This document shows positions 55,509 to 64,000 of a DNA stretch of 64,000 nt, in pieces (positions within the stretch are counted from its first letter, which is position 1; each line of letters starts with the position of its first letter). The translations under genes and the position numbers were made by a program. The notes under the pieces are model-generated. The model did not search any database. It was not told where the DNA came from and worked only from the letters and a program-made list of their open reading frames with translations. Location: NCBI RefSeq assembly GCF_029407905.1, contig NC_073637.1, positions 53,878,501 to 53,942,500 on the forward strand, read 5' to 3'. The stretch comes from Bubalus kerabau. Lineage: Eukaryota; Chordata; Mammalia; Artiodactyla; Bovidae.

Positions 55509-58258
55509 GTTTTAGAAGATGAACAGGAATTTTCAAGGTGAAGCAACAAAAAGTCTGAATTGCACACATAAAATGAAGTTTTATTTTGTAATATTTTTCT
55601 TTTGCATTGGTATGTTTATGCTGTCCTATGTTGCCAAAAACCATATGTTTCAAGACTATTTGGACAGGAATTATTAAAGTAACAATGAAAAAATAAAGAA
55701 ATAGCTAAGCTATTGACTATCCCAGTGTGACTTTGAATTGAATTGATAAAGTAGTCCCAAAAGCCAACTTGTGTCAAAGAGAAAAATGAATATTCTACAT
55801 TATTTATTTCCTATGAAACTTATCATCATAGAATTTCCTCCACAGCATATAGAAAGGGGACTTCTTTATAAATGTGCAAGTTAGGTCCTCAGGCTCACTA
55901 CAGTAGAGGAACACAAAAACATGAAGAAGAAGAAATACAAAACCTATGGCCACCACCACCACTAGCCTCAGGAATTATGGAAAGAAATGATGCCAGAGAT
56001 TCAAGGACAGACTAATAATCAGCTTCCCAAGTTTTGTGTTGGTGGGGAAGTCTGTACATGCTAAATGAATCCAGCCCTCCTTTTAAAATGTTGGGGAGAA
56101 ACTTTAGATTCATACAGTCTGTGCATGTGTGTGAGTGCAGTAACCCCTACTGGCCCTGGTGATTAGATGCAGAGTTCCTTTTAAGACCAGTGATCTAAGC
56201 CCAAACTTAAAATGCTGCAAAACACAAATACCATGAGAGAAAACAGACAGATTTCTTGCATACCCAAATAACTCCAAAAGTCCAGACCACAATAATTTCA
56301 TCTGCAGCCTCATCAGTCCAAGTAAGGTATTAAAGACAGCTATACTACATCAGTACCAATGGAAAAAGCAAATAATATAAGGCAGTTCCTGGGTTCCTCT
56401 GTCCTGTCAGTCTCCTTGATGGCATACAAACCAACCAACCCTGTTATACAGCCATTTCAAAGAACAACAGGAAAAAGTTAAACATATACATGAATCAAAT
56501 ACTTAAACTGTAAAAGAAATTGGTTTAATAGAAAGGAACTGAATTACCTAAAGAGATTACTTAAAATATTGAATTAAACTACATTTACCAAATTGAACTA
56601 TAATTGGTTTTCCCCTACCAACTTGGTGAGGAACTTTTATTATTGTTGTTGGTTTTTTTTAACCAACTTAATATTTCACTGTGAATCCTGCTCTTCCATG
56701 CAAAGTTACCTTTCATTGTTGGTCAGCTTGAGCTCACAGTTTAAATCCTGAGAATGTTGGTGGTAGTGGATTTGAATGGCACAGGCTCTTCTTCAAGTTT
56801 TCTTTCAGTTTTCCATCTGGAGCCTACAGCTAGCATCACTAACTTATGCCAAGCTTTACCTCTGATCTCAACCTTATTCCCTGTCTGAGCCAAAAATCTT
56901 TCAGATAGGTCAGCAAATTTTTAAGAACCAGAGTTTCTCAATAATACTTGTCCCTCCTATCTCTCCTCTCAGACCTCTGCACACAATTTTTCTCTTCTTT
57001 ATCCCTGTCATCTTGTGTATACAGTCCAGAGAGGTCCACAGACCACCAATCACATAATAGTCAATTAATTAGAGTTCTTCTAGAATACAATGAAATATAA
57101 ATCATACTGTTATTTAGAATGGTTTTGTAAGTCAAATATAGCAACAAATTCAGATCCCTGTATTTGGGCTTAATTCAGCAATAACTGATTAGTGTAGAGT
57201 TTCTAATGAAATCCAGCTTTGACGTCTAATTTTCCTACCTCTGATTTCCTTTATGATTAATGAAAACAAAGAAGAGAAAAATAACATATTGACTATTTCC
57301 CATTGTACTATGTCAGGCATATGAAGATACTTTAAAAATGTTTACTGCTCAAGGATTCCACAATATGTTGAACTAGTTCCACTGTTCCTACTTTCTCCCT
57401 CATATTGTCTTTTTCTGTTTCTTCTACTTTCTTACGGGCTTGATTTTGTGTGAATCTTTTGAGATGTACTATACTCTCAGTGCTCAGCTTCATCTGAATT
57501 TTAGGCCTTCTGGCCCGTTTAGGACATTTCAGGGAAAATATTTTGAGGATGTAAATTTCCCTGATAATAATGTTTCTTTCTTACAGAAATAGACACTGTA
57601 AGTATCATAAAACTTTTCACTTAAGATGTGTCTTTTGCCATGCTAGTTTCATCTGCAAGCACCTTTATCAGTTATCACTGCTCCAATAATGCCACTAACA
57701 CATTCTCTTTAGTGTAAAATATTAATTTCTTGTTCATCTGTAGATCAATAACAATTAAGTTGATCTAGTGACATGATCTGTGAGGCTCTACTTTGGAATA
57801 TAGGCTGTCTGGGATTTGGCTCCAGAAAGTACATCCAATTCAGATCTGCTCCATAATTCCCTTCTCATTCTTGGAGCAGCAAATAGGCAGAAGGGGAAGC
57901 AGAAGGAAACATATGATGTCTCTGACAAAGTAAATATATATCATCAGAAATTATCCACAAAAGTTTCATTGTGGTTTATTGGCCTATACTGTTTCAGCTT
58001 GGCAATCCAAAAACCAATCACTGGCAAATGAGATGGGATTACTAAAATTAATTAGGCTAATTAAAGTTTACTCAGGGACTTTAGGTTGATGTGGGATGAT
58101 GGGGGTTCAAACATCAGGTCTGACTTACAAGTGAGTTTTGTAAGAACATGAGTTCTGAGGGAGGATGAATAATATATGCAAATTCCACATTTGTGGTTCT
58201 CTTTTTGTAAATTGGAAATTCTCCAGGTTCACCTGATCAGTAGCATTCTGTCCTGTAC
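55509..58258. other. Unique sequence, possible old repeat at 57626-58040
   Basis: About 2.7 kb with no gene. The part from 57626 ('gcaagcacctttatcagtta', 'cagatctgctccataattcc') recalls an old mammalian repeat, but I cannot place it. Short frames (56110-56313 minus, 57816-58031 plus) have no domain. Confidence 0.45.
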
Positions 58259-58440
58259 CCGTAGTTCTCAAATTTTACCTCAGGGCCATATGCGTCAGCA
58301 TTATCTCTGAACTTTGTTGGAAATGCAGGTTCTTGTGCACCACCCTAAACTTATTGAAATTATAAATTTTGGATGGAGCCCATCAGTAGGAGTTTTGACA
58401 AGCCTTCTTTGTGATGTTCTAAAGATTAAGAACTGTCGCC
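58259..58440 (+). mobile_element. MER5A-like hAT-Charlie element
   Basis: Begins 'tagttctcaaattttacctc' (terminal CAGTGGTTCTCAAA-type end), then 'gcgtcagcattatctctga', 'ggaaatgcaggttcttgtgc' and 'cccatcagtaggagttttga', ending 'taagaactg'. Ancient non-autonomous DNA transposon; no coding sequence. Confidence 0.7.
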
Positions 58441-58633
58441 ACAGGCTATGGTGTTTTCCTATTTCAGCTGTTTCTCAAAAGTGTTTCCTTGAGTGAGGTC
58501 TGGGATTATTTGCCTGGACTAGCCTAATAAAATGAAGTCCTAGGTAGCTGTGAGCAGATTTTTGCAACAGCAGAATCAGCATCATTGTTCCTGCTCTCAA
58601 GATAAAGCTTATGAATGTGGGCCAGTATACTCC

Positions 58634-58653
58634 CCACCACCACCACCATCACC
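58634..58653 (+). repeat. Short (CAC)n tract
   Basis: Five or six CAC-type triplets in otherwise unique sequence. Confidence 0.7.
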
Positions 58654-58729
58654 GTAGTTGCCAAAGCTGTAACCCTGAAGTTTCTTTCAGCAGCTTAGCT
58701 TCAATTTATTAGTACTCTTCCACAACAAG

Positions 58730-58921
58730 GGCTTCTCCGATAGGTCAGTTGGTAAAGAATCCACCTGCAATGAGGGAGACATGGGTTCGATTCCTGGGTT
58801 GGGAAAATCCTCTGGAGAAAGGAAAAGCTCCCCACTCCAATATTCTGGCCTGGAGAATCCCCTGCACTGTATAGTCGATGGGGTCACAAAGAGTCAGACA
58901 CAACTGAGCGACTTTCACTTT
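58730..58921 (+). mobile_element. Bov-tA SINE with 12-bp target duplication
   Basis: Head 'ggcttctccgataggtcagt'. The B box 'gggttcgattcctggg' is a perfect match to the Pol III consensus. Body ends 'caactgagcgactttcactt'. Slightly short in the middle of the body (after 'gaatcccctgcac'). Perfect duplication ttccacaacaag at 58718-58729 and 58922-58933. Confidence 0.95.
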
Positions 58922-58933
58922 TTCCACAACAAG

Positions 58934-59435
58934 AACATGAAAAACTTAGACTTCAGTGCTGAGTGAACAGTTAGTTTTCTATGTGAAAGTGATGCGTGTA
59001 ATATTTAATTATTGTTTGGCTATTGCATTTCATAGGGAGTGAAAAGGTGTATGAAAGTTTCCACTCCCTTGGTATCTCAAAAGTTCAGTTTCATTATGAT
59101 TAAAATAATGAAAGTGCATATGCCTCACATAGAGGAATCTAAAAAACTGAAAAGAATGCTAAAAGGTTCCCCCAAAAGGTGAAGTTAGCTATTCTTCTTG
59201 GAGAAAAGTCAGGTATGTTCTATTCTAAATAATGTTTACAAAAAAGAAAAGGCTTCTGATAATTTTTAATATTTTTTAGATTATATTACACAAATGACCT
59301 TGCAGATTTTGTGCCTTGTTTAGATAACTCTTATGACTTCTTAAAATTTATAAACATTTACATACGTTATACTCAAACATCAGATTCTATTAAATTAGAA
59401 TATAAATGCTAGTTCTTGTTAAAAAAATTAAGTGA
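58934..59435. other. Unique AT-rich sequence
   Basis: Nothing recognised. Confidence 0.5.
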
Positions 59436-59800
59436 GTAAGTTTTAAAGATATAATTGGTTTTATTCAGTGATTTATGAATTGGGCAGCATCTGGTCTAGT
59501 TGACAGAAAGGAGCTCTGAGGAGCTATACAAAATAAAAGACTTATAAAAAGAGAGAGTAGGGACCAGAAGGTTATATTAGACAAAAAAAAAACAGATTGG
59601 TTATGGTGGTGGTTTTTCAGGCACATTACCTAACTAGTGCTGATCAGGTAATCCTGATTGATGGGCTTAAGATTCCATTTCTGGGACAGCTGAAACTAAT
59701 TAAGTCTCAGTTTGATGATGTGGGGCTTAACATAAGTGACTCTGTTTGAGACTAATATCTTATTTTTAACATGCTCTTATAAAATAAATATAAAATGCCT
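59436..59800. mobile_element. Possible ERVL-type LTR fragment
   Basis: 'gttttattcagtgatttatg', 'aattgggcagcatctggtct', 'gaaaggagctctgaggagct' and 'aaaagacttataaaaagaga' together resemble the complement of an ERVL/MLT2-like LTR. No coding region. Class not certain. Confidence 0.42.
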
Positions 59801-60045
59801 GTTATTGAAAACATGGACCAATGTGGGTATCTATCTTTATCTTAGTGTTGATGTATGACTTTGACTTTATACACTCATATGAGAATTGATAAAGCAAATA
59901 ATAGGTATACAGTGTACATGATTTACACAGTGGATTTATTACAGGGAAGTCGAGCATGAATCATGTTAGAATTTTAAAAATTCTTACAGGTAAAGTGTGT
60001 ATATTTATTTATTATTTTTTAATATTTAATTTGTCATTTATATGA

Positions 60046-60239
60046 GTGTTAGTTGCTCAGTCATGTCCAACTGTTTGTGATCCCATAGACTGTAGCCCAA
60101 CAGGTTCTTCTGTCCATGGAATTCTCCAGGCAAGAATACTGTAGTGAGTAGCCATTTTCTTCTCCAGGGGATCTTCCTGACTCTGAGACTACCTCTTTAC
60201 AGGCAGAACCTTTACCATCTGAGCCACCAAGAAAGCCCA
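60046..60239 (-). mobile_element. Bov-tA SINE
   Basis: 'gttagttgctcagtcatgtc', 'ctgtccatggaattctccag', 'ggggatcttcctgactctga' and 'gagccaccaagaaagccc'. The B box region is partly deleted. Confidence 0.9.
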
Positions 60240-61273
60240 CCATATATTTAAATCGGCTTTAAAATATTTCCTTGATTAGTTTGTAGAAAGGTTAAAAATA
60301 TTAATTCCAAAAGAGAATGTAAGTTCTAAATGTAGGGTTAATTTAAGCTTGTATAATTAAAGCTTCTTTAGTTTTCCATCAAATTATATTCTTTGTTCAA
60401 TTCTATGGTGTTTGAAAAGCCACTTGAAAGAGTCAAGGAGCTATTTATGCAAAATATTTTTTAACCTAGATAATATATGAAAAAGAATCATGTGGCTAGA
60501 AAAGAATTTATGGCTTATCATAGCAATAGGAACCCTACTATAGCCACTCCAAGCAAGAAGCCATATTATATACATGTGTTGTATAATGTAAGAAAACTCA
60601 TGAAGTAAGGGATTGTTTAGGCTTGCATCCTTTACAGATATTCCACTTTATATTTATCTAATTATCTTTGTATTTCTTCAACATCAAATTCTTTCAGCTC
60701 CACACCTTAAAACAAAAAATAAAACATTTAAAAATATAAATCCTTTTTACTAAGGATAAAAGTATAACTTTGTATGTGGCTGTTGTTGGGAAAATAAAAT
60801 TAGAAATAAAATCTCCTGCTAACCAAAAATCCTTTCCACAAAAACAGTAGGTAAAGAAAACTTCCATTATTTAATAAGCATGAAGACAAGATCTAATGTG
60901 TATCATAGACAATCCATGAAAGAGACTTCAGATACAGAAAGATGTTTTATGCTTTCATATAGTCAGTCGGATTTAATCTGTTCATACATGTTCTAAAGAT
61001 AAATGATAAATAGTCCTTAGGTAAATCAACTGGACAGTACCATTTACCACACATAATTCTTCATAAATTCACCTAAAGACAGCTTTACTTAAAATATAAT
61101 TGGAGTGACTGTGTTAGCTAATTGGCTTTATTCAAAGAAAAATAAAGCTCTCATATCATTATGACAGGGAGTAGTTTTGCAACTTGGAGTGAGATCCTCA
61201 CTGAAATTTGGTTTCCACTTCCCCACAGAAAAGAAGATAGGGTGCTGTCTTCCCTGATTGTCCTTCCCAATTC
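60240..61273. other. Unique AT-rich sequence
   Basis: Nothing recognised in about 1 kb. Confidence 0.5.
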
Positions 61274-61445
61274 AGGAAATACAAAGAGATGCAGTTTAGA
61301 TCCCTGGGTGGGAAAGGTCCCCTGTTTTTAGGAAATGACAACCTACTCCAGTATTCTTGCCTGGAAAATCCCATGGACAGAGGGGCCTGATGGACTGCAG
61401 TCCACGCGTTGCAAAGAGTCAGACAGGACTGAGCCACTGGGCACA
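61274..61445 (+). mobile_element. Bov-tA SINE, head degraded
   Basis: 'gatccctgggtgggaaaggt', 'acctactccagtattcttgc', 'catggacagaggggcctgat' and 'gactgagccactgggcacac'. The tRNA-like start upstream of 61274 is not recognisable. Confidence 0.88.
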
Positions 61446-61961
61446 CACAGCACTTCTTGATTATTGCATCTCAAAAAAGATGGCTTAGAGGTTCTTGAGG
61501 AAACACCCCTAAACTTTGAGACTGACTAGAGGCTTATGTAGTATTTGAAAAGTTTTATACACATTTGAGATAGACAGAAAAAACTGGCAATTCTATGTTT
61601 TCTATAGTGAAAGCTCTAAGATAAAGGAAGGTAAGAGGGCCTCTTTTAAATTTTTATCTGCCTTTAGACTATCCTTTCAGCAGGACCTTTTCTTTATTAA
61701 TATTTGCTCTGCCCAATGCATACTTCCAATTTAATAGTAGATAGTATGACATAAAAGCAAAATCATTGCTTTGAGAGGAAGGTAAAATTTTAAAGAAGCG
61801 TCTAGAAGGAAAATTAGAATTTAATGAAACTCTTTCCTTTCTTCTTTCAGTGATTTTTTGTTTATTTGTTTCTGTGAACTATAATTTCCAAATCAAAATT
61901 AAGTTGAACTAAACACCTACCTTAAAAACCAAGGTCTTATTCTGCTTTTTCTTATGTGTTC
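61446..61961. other. Unique sequence
   Basis: Nothing recognised. Confidence 0.5.
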
Positions 61962-61963
61962 CT

Positions 61964-62160
61964 GCTGCTACTGCTAAGTCGCTTCAGTAGCGTCCGACTC
62001 TGTGCGACCCCATAGATGGCAACCCACCAGGCTCCCCCATCCCTTGGATTCTCCAGGCAAGAACACTGGAGTGGGTTGCCATTTCCTTCTCCAATGCGTG
62101 AAAGTGAAAAGTGAAAGCGAAGTCGTTCAGTCATGTCTGACCCTTAGCGACCCCATGGAC
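61964..62160 (-). mobile_element. BOV-A2 SINE, truncated
   Basis: Complement of the (AGC)n tail, the complete 3' monomer, the linker 'gaaagtgaaaagtgaaagcg', and about 50 bp of the other monomer. Same truncation pattern as 1113-1302. CpG-rich, so recent. A short flanking repeat, ttcctgct/ttcctact, may be the target duplication. Confidence 0.92.
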
Positions 62161-62425
62161 TAGGAATTCCTACTCAAAATATAAATGCACTTTCCCAAGG
62201 GTAGTAATTTGTGGAAACAAGTTGCAAGAGATACTCTGTGAACACATGACTCTGGGGTAAAATAAACTTAAAAAAATTTGTGTCATGTCACTTTGCAACA
62301 TAAAAATCATACTGAATTAGTGGGCCAGTAAATAATTTTGATGAGTTAGGATCAGCATTTTTTAAATTAAATAGAATGGAATGGAATATAAAGTATGAGA
62401 GGGTGCCGCTTGTAGTACACATTTG

Positions 62426-62634
62426 TGTACGTGTTAGTCGCTCAGTCATGTCCGACTCTTTGCAATCCCATGGAATTTAGCCCGCCAGGCTCCTCTGTCC
62501 ATGGGATTGGATTCTCTAGGCAACAATACTGGAGTGGGTTGCCATTTCCTCCTGCAGGGAATTTTCCTGACCTAGGGATTGAACCTGGGTCTTCTGCAGA
62601 GCAGGCAGATTCTTTACCATCTGAGCTAGTTATG
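62426..62634 (-). mobile_element. Bov-tA SINE with 11-bp target duplication
   Basis: 'gttagtcgctcagtcatgtc', 'gttgccatttcctcctgcag' and 'gattgaacctgggtcttctg'; the head is cut after 'ctttaccatctgagct'. Perfect duplication gtacacatttg at 62415-62425 and 62635-62645. The head lacks its first ~15 bp although the duplication is intact, so the copy was 5' truncated on insertion. It contains a small duplication 'gggattggatt' in the body. Confidence 0.95.
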
Positions 62635-62645
62635 GTACACATTTG

Positions 62646-63391
62646 AAGTTTTGCATTGTTCTGTGAAAAATATTTTGCAATTATTTTCATGTGTGTGTTG
62701 CTATGTGTGTGTGTATATAAATAAACTGTGTACTGGAGTGGTTGAAAATAGGCAAATTAATACCACCCGAGTGAAAACAAATAATGATCATTTATTGAGA
62801 ACTTACTGTATCATGGGAGTCAGTGATCATTGCTTGCTTTTAGCAGAAACTCTAAGGCAATCAGAGTGGGAAACCTTTACAGTGAGAGTGAAAGAGAAAG
62901 ACAGAGAGAAAGGAAAGGATGAGAGGAACTGTAGGGAAGGGAAGAGGATGGGAAGGAGGGAGGGAGGAAGGAAAGAAGGAAAAAAGGAAGCAAACTAGGC
63001 TTCCTCGTATACTCTGATGGAAATTATTGACATGGGAAACCTTCTGCTGTGCTAGCTTGAGGCAGAACATCTTATCTGATTTCTTCCGAGCAGCATTTTG
63101 GGTTCTCTCTGATTGATTCTGAGTTGGAGGTGAGAACAGAAATTAGAAAATTTGACTGTCTCTGACTGAATCTAACTCTTGACTGATTGCTGCTGAAATT
63201 GTAGTCTGACTCCCTGGACTTCTTATGTGGATCAGATTCTATGGCCCTATATAGTCTGGCCATTTTCCATGTGTGTTCAACCTTTTGGATTAAAAGAAAA
63301 TAATAACTCACATCAATATACTATATACTCCTTAAAAACTTTCACAATGAAGATTAATACATTAAAGGATTGAAAAGTTCATTTGTAAAAG
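62646..63391. other. Unique sequence with a purine-rich tract
   Basis: Short TG tract at 62691-62722. Polypurine (GA/GGAA) tract at 62881-62996, almost pure purine on the plus strand. The 115-codon frame 62651-62998 runs into this tract (Lys/Glu/Arg/Gly-rich end) and is not a credible gene. Confidence 0.55.
62881..62996 (+). repeat. GA-rich polypurine low-complexity tract
   Basis: About 115 bp of G and A with few pyrimidines, including (GGGA)n and (GGAA)n runs. Confidence 0.85.
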
Positions 63392-63585
63392 GGTTAATTG
63401 CATCCAATTCTTTGTGATCCATGACCTGTGTTTGCCAGGCTCTTCTGTCCATGGAATTCTCCAGGCAATAATAGTGGAGTGGGCTGCCCTTCCCTTCTCC
63501 AGGAGATCCTCCCTACCCAGGTATCGAACACAGGTCTCCCACATTGCAGGCAGGTTCTTTACTGTCTGAGCCATTAGGGAAGCCA
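63392..63585 (-). mobile_element. Bov-tA SINE
   Basis: 'tctgtccatggaattctcca', 'caggtatcgaacacaggtct', 'gtctgagccattagggaagc'. The 3' part (left edge) is diverged. It lies 20 bp upstream of the last BovB. Confidence 0.9.
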
Positions 63586-63607
63586 GTACTACCTAAATTA
63601 ATTTAAC

Positions 63608-64000
63608 ATTCTCTAAAGTAATGCTCAAAATTCCCCAAGCTAAGCTTCAAAATTACAGGAACTGAGAACTTCCAGATGTTCAAGTGGGATTTAGAAAAGG
63701 CAGAGTAACCAGAGATCAAATTGCCAACATCTGTTGGATCATAGAAGAATAAAGAGAATTCCAGAAAAATATCTGCTTCTGCTTCATTGACTTCATTAAA
63801 GCCTTTGACTGTGTGGATCACAACAAACTGTGCAAATTTTTTCAAGATATAGAAATACCAGACCACCTTACCTGCCTCCTGAGAAACTTGTATCCAGGTC
63901 AAGAAGCAAAAGTTAGAACCAGATATGAAACAGCAGACTGGTTCCAAATTGGGAAAGGAGTACATCAAGGCTGTATATTGTCACCCTGCTTATTTAACTT
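63608..64000 (+). mobile_element. BovB LINE, cut by the window edge
   Basis: Starts near 'ctaaagtaatgctcaaaatt' in the RT region, like several other truncated copies. It is of the older kind ('gtatccaggtcaagaagcaa' shared with the copy at 51.4 kb). It continues past the end of the window. Confidence 0.92.
63650..64000 (+). pseudogene. BovB reverse transcriptase fragment, partial and broken
   Basis: Encodes the RT stretch from ELPDVQ through the FIDFIKAFDCVDHNKL region to GCILSPCLFN. The usual YAKAFD motif is changed to FIKAFD but the Asp residues are kept. There is a TAA in GRG..RDQ near 63706 and an indel near 63748. The real frame is on the plus strand; the 121-codon minus frame (63603-63968) is its shadow. 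Confidence 0.88.

Noticed and set aside
62651..62998. 115-codon frame ending in a Lys/Glu/Arg-rich tail
   Set aside because: The charged C-terminus is simply the GA-rich tract at 62881-62996; the rest has no domain and overlaps a TG tract.
1..64000. Bacterial-style features (operons, terminators, attachment sites, origins)
   Set aside because: The repeat content shows mammalian nuclear DNA, so these classes do not apply, and no such signals are seen.

Overview
The window looks like mammalian nuclear DNA from a pecoran ruminant, most likely a bovid (cattle, buffalo, sheep or goat type). The diagnosis rests on the interspersed repeats. There are many tRNA-headed Bov-tA SINEs, dimeric BOV-A2 SINEs with (AGC)n tails, several copies of the RTE-type LINE BovB, and L1 3' ends of the ruminant type. 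The background is AT-rich. Older shared mammalian repeats are also present: MIR, L2, MER5-like and MER1-like hAT elements, and MLT1-like LTRs.

I find no host protein-coding gene, no multi-exon structure, no CpG-island-like promoter and no intact RNA gene. All of the longer open frames that I can identify lie in retroelements. They are the endonuclease and reverse transcriptase remnants of BovB (13.6-14.8 kb, 21.8-22.1 kb, 26.0-26.4 kb, 49.6-50.8 kb, 51.8-54.7 kb, 63.6-64.0 kb) and an L2 ORF2 C-terminal remnant (47.6-48.0 kb). The only RNA-gene trace is a 43-bp retroposed 5' piece of 5S rRNA near 28.97 kb. The window is best read as intergenic or deep intronic DNA.

Layout. 0-5 kb: scattered SINEs, one MIR and one hAT element. 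5.06-5.7 kb: a 650-bp composite retroposon (Bov-tA head joined to a BovB tail) inside a 10-bp target duplication. 6-13 kb: L1 3' end and Bov-tA copies in unique DNA. 13.5-15.6 kb: a young BovB inserted into an older BovB. 17-20.5 kb: MIR, SINEs, and an L2 split by a short L1. 20.6-23.1 kb: an antisense L1 split by a young BovB. 25.6-27.7 kb: antisense BovB, then an antisense L1 split by BOV-A2. 29-32.2 kb: 5S fragment, L2 pieces and a CHR-type SINE. 33-42 kb: SINEs and an MLT1-like LTR. 42.27-42.88 kb: a 72-bp-arm foldback abutting an L1 3' end and a SINE fragment. 43-45.9 kb: an MLT1-like LTR split by a 2.6-kb antisense L1 that carries three SINE insertions. 47.1-50.8 kb: LTR-like, L2, L1, MLT1-like and BovB copies. 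51.4-54.75 kb: a decayed, near full-length BovB carrying a small antisense BovB scrap. 55-64 kb: SINEs, an hAT element, an LTR-like stretch and the start of another BovB cut by the window edge.

The elements form a readable insertion history. BovB copies fall into two sequence types, and nesting shows which is younger. SINEs use the BovB 3' end as their tail, which fits the known dependence of these SINEs on the RTE machinery. I do not see a new biological system. The most unusual objects are the composite retroposon, the foldback beside the L1, a SINE with a duplicated tRNA-like half, and the retroposed 5S fragment. Repeat names come from recalled consensus patterns, so boundaries are accurate to about 10-20 bp unless a target duplication fixes them.
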